Assembly (NCBI RefSeq): GCF_000761155.1
Contig: NZ_CP009533.1
Location: forward strand, 1,860,001 to 1,924,000
Direction: 5' to 3'
From: Pseudomonas rhizosphaerae
GTDB taxonomy: Bacteria; Pseudomonadota; Gammaproteobacteria; Pseudomonadales; Pseudomonadaceae
Length of the DNA: 64,000 bases
The number at the start of each line of letters is the position of its first letter. The stretch's first letter is position 1. The translations under genes were made by a program, and so were the position numbers. The notes below the pieces were generated by a model. That model was given only the letters and a program-made list of their open reading frames with translations. It did no database searches and had not been told where the DNA came from. Below are positions 59,367 through 64,000 of the stretch, piece by piece.

Positions 59367-60139
59367 GCGTTCAAGCAATGTCCTGGGCACTGTCCCGTCG
59401 CGACCTCGGGAAGGACTCGAGCGCGCGCCATGTGCTGCTGTGCCTGGCCAACTATGCCGCCGCCGACGGCCGTGGCGCTTTCCCATCGGCCAAGACCCTG
59501 ACCGAAGACACTGGCCTGTCCGAGCGCACCGTGCGTTCGAAGCTCGATCTGCTCGAGGTCCAAGGCCTCATCGTTCGTGGCAACCAGGCCTTGGCCGCCG
59601 TGTACATCGACCGCCATGACCGCCGCCCGGTGGTGTACGACTTGATGCTCAAGCGGGGTGCAGCAGATGCACCCCGTGAAGAGGGAACGGGGTGCAGCCA
59701 GCAACAGAACGGGGTGCAACCTACGACAGAACGGGGTGCAGCCATTGCACCCAATACATCACTTAACCATCAATTAACCGAACAGCAGCAGCCGCACGAG
59801 ATTTCGGATGTGGTGGCTGAGCAGGACCTGGCCGCCGCTGCAGAGTTGGATGGATCTGCCGAAGGTCGCCAGCGCTTCTCGATGCACGCTGACTGGGCCG
59901 TCAACCACGCCTCCCTGGCTGCCCAGCTCAAGATCATGGGGATCACCACGGTCCTCACCGACGAGACCTTCGGGTCATTCATGGGCTTCCACATTGCCAA
60001 GCCGGACATCCGCGACACCGACGCTGGCTGGTGCCACCGCTTGGCCAAGTGGACCAAGCGCCAAGCCTCCGAGAGCACAAGCGCTGCCGACGCCGGCGAA
60101 GGATCGGCCAACTGGGCAGCCAAGGGGGTTCGGCTGTGA
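59363..60139 (+). CDS. phage replication protein, O/DnaT-like with winged helix
   Basis: A 258-residue protein starting at GTG 59363 (GGAG 8 nt upstream, overlap with the previous stop). The N-terminal winged helix (about 20-85: HVLLCLANYAAADGRGAFPS, LTEDTGLSERTVRSKL) is of the replication-initiator HTH_36 type. The C-terminal part (about 165-240, MHADWAVNHASLAAQLKIMG then GWCHRLAKWTKRQ) resembles the DnaT ssDNA-binding domain. The middle is low-complexity with repeated GVQP/GCS units. It probably recruits the helicase loader encoded next. Confidence 0.83.
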   Translation: MSVQAMSWALSRRDLGKDSSARHVLLCLANYAAADGRGAFPSAKTLTEDTGLSERTVRSKLDLLEVQGLIVRGNQALAAVYIDRHDRRPVVYDLMLKRGAADAPREEGTGCSQQQNGVQPTTERGAAIAPNTSLNHQLTEQQQPHEISDVVAEQDLAAAAELDGSAEGRQRFSMHADWAVNHASLAAQLKIMGITTVLTDETFGSFMGFHIAKPDIRDTDAGWCHRLAKWTKRQASESTSAADAGEGSANWAAKGVRL

Positions 60140-60810
60140 AGACCGCAACCAGCGTACGCGACCTGATCGCTACCCGCCGTACCGACCCAACGTATCAAGC
60201 ACCTGTCGAGCCCGGCGCTGTGGCGGTTGACCCGGCCACCCGGGCAGTGATCGACGACCTGTTCCTCCGCCTGCGCGGCGCGTGTGGCGCCTGGCGCCAG
60301 TCCTGGCCGACCGAAGCTGTCATGAACGCCTCGAAGCTGGAGTGGCTGGCTGAGTTCATGCGCGCGGGCATCAACCGCATGGAGCAGATCGACCACGGCA
60401 TGCGCGTTGTGAGCGCGAGCAAGCGGGCATTCGTACCGACCCCCGGTGAGTTCGTGAGCTGGTGTTTTGCGCCTGAAGGTCTGGGCCTGCCCAGTGTCGA
60501 GAAGGCCTATGCCCAGGGCCTGCGCAACTGCCATCCGGCCATGCGTGCCGATGCCAAGTGGATGCACCCGGCCGTCTACCACGCCACGGCCGCCGCCGGC
60601 TTCCACAGCCTGCCGCTGCTTACCCGCGAACTGGGCATGGCCTCGTTCGAGAAGCACTACCTGGAGCAGTGCCGGAAGATCTGGAAGGGCGAGCAGCTGG
60701 GTGCTGTCCCGGTGGCAGAACTCGCCGCACCGGCCGCGCCGCGCAACCCAGAGGTGGCCCATGCTGCCCTGGCAAACCTTCGCTCGAAAGTATCGGGAGC
60801 ACGCCCATGA
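60136..60810 (+). CDS. lambda P-like replication protein
   Basis: A 224-residue protein starting at GTG 60136, overlapping the previous stop. The lambda-P family pattern is present: LFLRLRGACGAWRQSWPTEA, then LEWLAEFMRAGINRMEQIDHGMRV, FVPTPGEFVSWC and YLEQCRKIWKGEQL. Lambda P brings DnaB helicase to the O-bound origin. The phage origin is probably inside or near the preceding gene. Confidence 0.85.
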   Translation: MKTATSVRDLIATRRTDPTYQAPVEPGAVAVDPATRAVIDDLFLRLRGACGAWRQSWPTEAVMNASKLEWLAEFMRAGINRMEQIDHGMRVVSASKRAFVPTPGEFVSWCFAPEGLGLPSVEKAYAQGLRNCHPAMRADAKWMHPAVYHATAAAGFHSLPLLTRELGMASFEKHYLEQCRKIWKGEQLGAVPVAELAAPAAPRNPEVAHAALANLRSKVSGARP

Positions 60811-61118
60811 ACATCCGCCAGACCAAATTGACCAAGGCCGCCTGCGGCCGTGACTGCCAGGTGCGTGTGCCTGGCGTGTGCAACGGCAACCCTGAAACCA
60901 CCGTGCTGGCGCACTACCGCCTGGCCGGCACAAGCGGCATGGGCTGCAAGCCGAACGACTTCCAAGGCGCCTGGGCGTGCTCGGCCTGCCACGACTACGT
61001 CGACGGGCGCGGCTCAAGTCGCCGCCGTGACGACCGGGAAGAATCACGCCTGCTCCACGCCGAGGGCGTCATGCGTACGCAAGACATTCTGATCCGTGAA
61101 GGGAAGGTGGCATCGTGA
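60807..61118 (+). CDS. DUF1364 / YbcO-like putative nuclease
   Basis: A 103-residue protein of the YbcO family of lambdoid phages (HNH-like putative nucleases). Family features are RQTKLTKAACGRDCQVRVPG, the zinc-binding cysteines in CNGNPE and CSACHDYVDG, and the histidines in VLAHYRLAG and LLHAEG. It overlaps the P-like gene by 4 bp. Role in recombination or packaging is inferred. Confidence 0.88.
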   Translation: MNIRQTKLTKAACGRDCQVRVPGVCNGNPETTVLAHYRLAGTSGMGCKPNDFQGAWACSACHDYVDGRGSSRRRDDREESRLLHAEGVMRTQDILIREGKVAS

Positions 61119-61543
61119 AGGCCGCGGAGCTGAAGTTGTTCAAACCCAAAACGGTACGGGCCAGGCCCGCCGACCGCGAGGGCCAGGAGCAGACAGCGCT
61201 GATGCGTGAGATCGAGCTGCGTTATCCCGATGCGTTCGCACTCATGTACCACGTCCCGAACGGAGGGCACCGGCACAAGGCCGTCGCCGCCAAGCTGAAA
61301 GGGCAGGGCGTGAAGGCCGGGGTGCCAGACCTGGTCCTGCCGATAGCACGCGGCGGGTTTTTCGGCCTGTACATCGAATTCAAGGCCACGGTCGATCCCG
61401 CACCAGTCTCTGCAAGCCAGCATGCCTACATCGATCGCCTCAACCTGCAGGGTTACCTGGCGATCGTCTGCCGAGGGCACTTCGATGCGATGGAGCAGCT
61501 GCGGGCCTACCTCCGTCTGGCACCGACGAGAGCTGCGGTATGA
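61115..61543 (+). CDS. VRR-NUC domain nuclease
   Basis: A 142-residue PD-(D/E)xK nuclease of the VRR-NUC type: YHVPNGGHRHKAVAAKLKGQ, GVKAGVPDLVLP (catalytic Asp) and LYIEFKAT (catalytic E-x-K), then SASQHAYIDRLNLQGY. GTG start at 61115 overlaps the previous stop. In phages these act as Holliday-junction resolvases. Confidence 0.9.
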   Translation: MKAAELKLFKPKTVRARPADREGQEQTALMREIELRYPDAFALMYHVPNGGHRHKAVAAKLKGQGVKAGVPDLVLPIARGGFFGLYIEFKATVDPAPVSASQHAYIDRLNLQGYLAIVCRGHFDAMEQLRAYLRLAPTRAAV

Positions 61544-62835
61544 CCCTTGTGGTTGCATTCTCCGATGCCGAGCTGCGCCGCCGCGCAGATGACCCCTCTG
61601 CTGTTCTCATGCGCGACCCGCGTCACCCTGGCCTGTACTTTCGGTTTACCGAGGCCCGCCCGCGTGGCACCTGGAGCTTGGTCGTACGGAAGAAGTGGAT
61701 GCGGATCGGCTCCTACCCTGATCTGTCGGCCAAGGCTGTACTGGCGGCGCTGCCCGAGACTCGGCAGCGGCTAGGCGCGGATGCCAACGCTACCGCTGCG
61801 GTATGCCCGTGGGCCACCTTGGGCGAGCTGTTGGCCTGGTACAGCGACCGGATGAGTCGAGACCGGCATCTGTCCGCCAAGCGCAAGGCCACGGCCAAGT
61901 CTGCCATTGCGTGCCATCTGATCCCGCGCGTGGGCGGCCTGGCCTTCGCTGAGATTGATCGCGCTACGCTCGACACCAAGCTGATGTGGCCGCTGCAGGA
62001 GAAGCTTTCGCTGGAGTTCGTTCGGCTGATATTCGCGTTGCTGGTGCTGGCCTGTCGGCAGGCATTCGTGCTCGACATGATCCCCACCAACCCGATGGCC
62101 GGGATCAAGTTCAGCGATTTCTCCAAGACGAAGATCAAGGCCAAGGCGGCGCGGCTGCGCGGTGTGCAGGTCCAGGATCTGCTGGAGCAACTGGCGGATG
62201 CCTTCGAGCGGCGGCCTGCGCACGGCATGTTGGCCTTGATGATGCTGTGCCACGGTACGCGCGTCGGCGAGACCCGCATGGCGCTCTGGTCGCATATCAG
62301 CTTGGCCGACCGTACGTGGCATATCCCGGCCGTCCACACCAAGACCCGAGTCGAGCATTCGCTCCCCCTGACCGATCAGGTGTGTGCGCTGCTGGCCCGC
62401 TACCGTCATCGCCAGACCGATATCGGCTACACCGGGCAATACCTGTTTCCGGCCCGTCATGGCAAAGGCATGAGCGAGGGTCAGGCCAGCCTGGTATTCA
62501 CACAGCTGGGGCAGGGCGAGTGGACCAGTCATGACCTGCGCAAGTTGGCACGCACCGGCTGGGCGGACCTGGGTATCGACTTCCTGATCGGCGAGATGCT
62601 GATCAACCACGCCATGGGTCACAACGTGCAGGCCTACATCCACACCACAGTTGAAGAGCGCAAGCGCGAAGCCTTGGAGAAGTGGCACAGCCATTTAGAC
62701 GCCAAGGGATTCAGCGTGATTCATGGGTTGGAGGGCGTCGAAAACAAAGAGTCCAGCATCGGTCTGGAAGCCGCGCCGCACAAGGGCTGCGAGCCAGTTC
62801 AAGAATCAACCATAGGCGAGGTTTCAAAAGCATGA
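61540..62835 (+). CDS. second tyrosine recombinase, in the early operon
   Basis: A 431-residue recombinase different from the integrase at the prophage end. Catalytic residues are R in CHGTRVGETRMALW, a beta-2/3 lysine in HTKTRVEH, H-x-x-R in SHDLRKLARTGW, H in NHAMGH and Y in VQAYIHTT. The N-terminal arm-type domain (about 1-60: DPRHPGLYFRFT, RKKWMRIGSYPDLS) resembles P4-type integrases. Its place between a resolvase-like gene and the late regulator, coupled to both by 4-bp overlaps, suggests a function in replication or resolution rather than integration. Confidence 0.88.
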   Translation: MTLVVAFSDAELRRRADDPSAVLMRDPRHPGLYFRFTEARPRGTWSLVVRKKWMRIGSYPDLSAKAVLAALPETRQRLGADANATAAVCPWATLGELLAWYSDRMSRDRHLSAKRKATAKSAIACHLIPRVGGLAFAEIDRATLDTKLMWPLQEKLSLEFVRLIFALLVLACRQAFVLDMIPTNPMAGIKFSDFSKTKIKAKAARLRGVQVQDLLEQLADAFERRPAHGMLALMMLCHGTRVGETRMALWSHISLADRTWHIPAVHTKTRVEHSLPLTDQVCALLARYRHRQTDIGYTGQYLFPARHGKGMSEGQASLVFTQLGQGEWTSHDLRKLARTGWADLGIDFLIGEMLINHAMGHNVQAYIHTTVEERKREALEKWHSHLDAKGFSVIHGLEGVENKESSIGLEAAPHKGCEPVQESTIGEVSKA

Positions 62836-63152
62836 AAAAGAGCCATGGGCCTGCTTTCCGTGCTGCTCGCATTGAGCTCGCCAGGTGCTCGGCCTGCCGT
62901 GGTCGCGCTGTGACGCAGGGCGTTTTCCATGAGCTGCCATGCGACCAGTGCAGCGCGTCCGGCTGGGTTTCGGCTGAGACCGGCGAGGCACTGCCGCACG
63001 ATGTGCTGGTGACGCAGCTCAGCCTCCGTTTACAGGCTGCCGAACAGCAGATCGAACAGTTGAAGCGGCCGGCGCTGATGAATGGCCCGGCCGCCCAGTA
63101 CAAACAGAACAACCGCCGCGGCGCCGGCGGCACGAACTACACAGGGGATTGA
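62832..63152 (+). CDS. zinc-ribbon phage protein
   Basis: A 106-residue protein with a DnaJ-like zinc-finger pair: CSACRGRAV at about 19-27 and CDQCSASGW at about 37-45. A short coiled coil follows (LRLQAAEQQIEQLKR) and a disordered tail. Such proteins often precede the antiterminator in lambdoid phages. Start at ATG 62832 overlaps the recombinase stop. Confidence 0.7.
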   Translation: MKKSHGPAFRAARIELARCSACRGRAVTQGVFHELPCDQCSASGWVSAETGEALPHDVLVTQLSLRLQAAEQQIEQLKRPALMNGPAAQYKQNNRRGAGGTNYTGD

Positions 63153-63155
63153 GCG

Positions 63156-63719
63156 ATGGCTATTTATAAAGACGTGATGGGCACCCTGGTGCGCGTGCTG
63201 GCCGCCGACAACATCGACAACAGCACCAAGCAGTCCTGGCAGAAGTTGATCGATGCCGATCTGCGCCAGGGCGGTACCGGCAGCACTATCTCGGTTCGCG
63301 ACAAGTTCGACTACGACTGCTGCCTGTACGCACTGCTGCACCGCGAACTGGCCTCGGCCCACTGGGATGTGCTGGTCGCCAAGTACTCGACGCACAAGGC
63401 CAACAAGGTCGCCGCCATTGGCCGCCTGGTGAGCCGCATGACAAGCCCGGCGCCGCAACTGTTCGTCTTCAAAGCGCTCACCGCCTGGGCTATCCCTAAG
63501 CTCAAGGGTGAGCAGTCTGGCAAGCGCTCCACCGACATGATCGTCCTGCCGGTCGAGTTCTACGACATGAACACGTGGGATCCCGATGCATCGCCAGAGC
63601 GCACCCGCCGCAACTGGCGCGCTGGAATTCACAAGCGCCTTGAGCAGCTGGAGGAAGCCGCCGTAATCCACGCGACTGAGATATTCGACGCCGAGCAAAT
63701 CTTTCTGGACGCCGCTTGA
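63156..63719 (+). CDS. probable late-gene regulator (Q position)
   Basis: A 187-residue protein with no recognised domain. It is the last gene of the rightward early operon and is followed directly by a promoter and a strong terminator before the holin, exactly where lambda encodes Q. The DKFDYDCCLYALLHRELASA and SPERTRRNWRAGIHKRLEQL stretches look helical; the latter could contact DNA. Function is inferred from position. Confidence 0.55.
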   Translation: MAIYKDVMGTLVRVLAADNIDNSTKQSWQKLIDADLRQGGTGSTISVRDKFDYDCCLYALLHRELASAHWDVLVAKYSTHKANKVAAIGRLVSRMTSPAPQLFVFKALTAWAIPKLKGEQSGKRSTDMIVLPVEFYDMNTWDPDASPERTRRNWRAGIHKRLEQLEEAAVIHATEIFDAEQIFLDAA

Positions 63720-63745
63720 CCGGGATGGCCGATTGGCCGTAAATT
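63716..63745 (+). promoter_or_regulatory. late promoter (PR'-like)
   Basis: TTGACC (63716-63721) and TAAATT (63740-63745) with an 18-bp spacer, starting inside the stop codon of the Q-position gene. Transcripts would begin near 63752 and meet the terminator at 63801 after about 50 nt, as with lambda PR' and tR'. Confidence 0.6.
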
Positions 63746-63800
63746 ATCCCCATCATGTCGATCTTGCGTGCGCTGATACGCAACGACAATAAAACATCCG

Positions 63801-63827
63801 AAACCCGGCCATTGCGCCGGGTTTTTT
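63801..63827 (+). terminator. strong intrinsic terminator (tR'-like)
   Basis: Stem AAACCCGGC / GCCGGGTTT with a CATTGC loop and a T6 tract. It separates the early and late regions, so late genes need antitermination or an additional promoter. A small second hairpin (CTCCCC-AGTT-TGGGGAG) follows at 63837-63853. Confidence 0.85.
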
Positions 63828-63870
63828 CGTTTCTAGCTCCCCAGTTTGGGGAGGCATTCGGATTTCAATC

Positions 63871-64000
63871 ATGCCAGAGAAAGACCCCGACCTCTGGGCT
63901 CAGGTATGGCTGCACCTTCGCCTGTACCTAGCCAACCCTCTCTGGCAAGGAGCGATCATGGCAACGGTAATTTCTGGGCTTCGTGTGTTGTACGAGGCCA
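63871..64000 (+). CDS. phage holin, N-terminal part (runs off window)
   Basis: The first 43 residues (MPEKDPDLWAQVWLHLRLYL, then ANPLWQGAIMATVISGLRVL) match the beginning of the Pseudomonas phage holins that open lysis cassettes: a short soluble start followed by a first hydrophobic helix. GGGGAGG lies upstream but rather far. Lysis genes are expected to the right. Confidence 0.6.
   Translation, partial: MPEKDPDLWAQVWLHLRLYLANPLWQGAIMATVISGLRVLYEA

Larger units (their letters stand above)
45405..64000. mobile_element. lambdoid prophage, left part (right end outside window)
   Basis: A temperate phage genome beginning with the integrase gene 5 bp from ybiT and continuing past the window. The order is int, xis, leftward accessory genes with rightward cargo, cI/cro switch, antirepressor, O- and P-like replication genes, nin-like genes, a Q-position gene, late promoter with terminator, and holin. 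CI has an intact S24 peptidase with an Ala-Gly cleavage site, so induction by SOS is likely. The attL core should lie at about 45380-45415 but cannot be fixed without attR. Confidence 0.92.

Overview
The window is GC-rich Proteobacterial chromosome, most likely a Pseudomonas of the P. putida/fluorescens type. Pointers are the REP-type palindromes between genes, sigma-54 control of catabolic genes, an SmvA-type exporter, and a lambdoid prophage carrying families common in Pseudomonas (DUF1654, DUF2303, lambda-P-like replication protein). No rRNA, tRNA or CRISPR array is visible.

Layout of the chromosomal part. 1-4.8 kb: a CusRS/HprRS-like two-component system with its dyad operators, a secreted protein, a cytochrome b561-type anchor with a YedY/MsrP-like molybdoenzyme, a rhodanese and a GlxA/FtrA-type AraC regulator. 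4.9-8.9 kb: a PrmC-like methyltransferase, a heme-oxygenase-fold iron enzyme and an SmvA-like exporter. 9.6-22.1 kb: a Wzx/Wzy-type exopolysaccharide cluster (gmd, beta-barrel, short OPX protein, Wzc kinase, WcaJ-type initiator, flippase, GT2, polymerase, WecG-type transferase) with a GH5 hydrolase on the opposite strand. 22.1-28.1 kb: a small conserved protein, a histidine phosphatase, and an IclR-controlled EmrAB/OprM-like tripartite pump. 28.2-30.3 kb: RidA-like protein and quinone-dependent D-lactate dehydrogenase.

30.5-42.3 kb looks like one uptake and degradation module. A leftward, translationally coupled operon (thiolase, acyl-CoA synthetase, two PPC/DUF296 proteins) faces a rightward operon (TRAP binding protein, fused TRAP permease, SDR). 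The 400-bp gap between them holds two divergent sequences matching the sigma-54 promoter consensus and a symmetric four-half-site array placed like an enhancer. A sigma-54 activator without a sensory domain, a LysR regulator, a second SDR and an AEC transporter follow. A GAF-EAL phosphodiesterase and the ABC-F gene ybiT complete the chromosomal part.

45.4-64.0 kb is the left half of a lambdoid prophage. The integrase stop codon lies 5 bp from the ybiT start, so the attachment site displaced the upstream region of ybiT. A leftward block (CI, DUF1654 under a perfect LexA box, LuxR-type HTH, DUF2303, a duplicated gene, a C5 methyltransferase with an expanded repeat region, Xis, Int) is interrupted by rightward cargo genes. 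The rightward block runs cro, Rha/KilAC antirepressor, O/P-like replication genes, two nuclease-type genes, a second tyrosine recombinase, a Q-position gene, a PR'-tR'-like promoter and terminator, and the start of a holin gene. The right end and attR lie outside the window.

The observations most worth following are the divergent sigma-54 module with its coupled PPC proteins, the short-OPX plus beta-barrel exporter, the genetic switch with a shared -35 and apparently leaderless cI, and the repeat-expanded methyltransferase.
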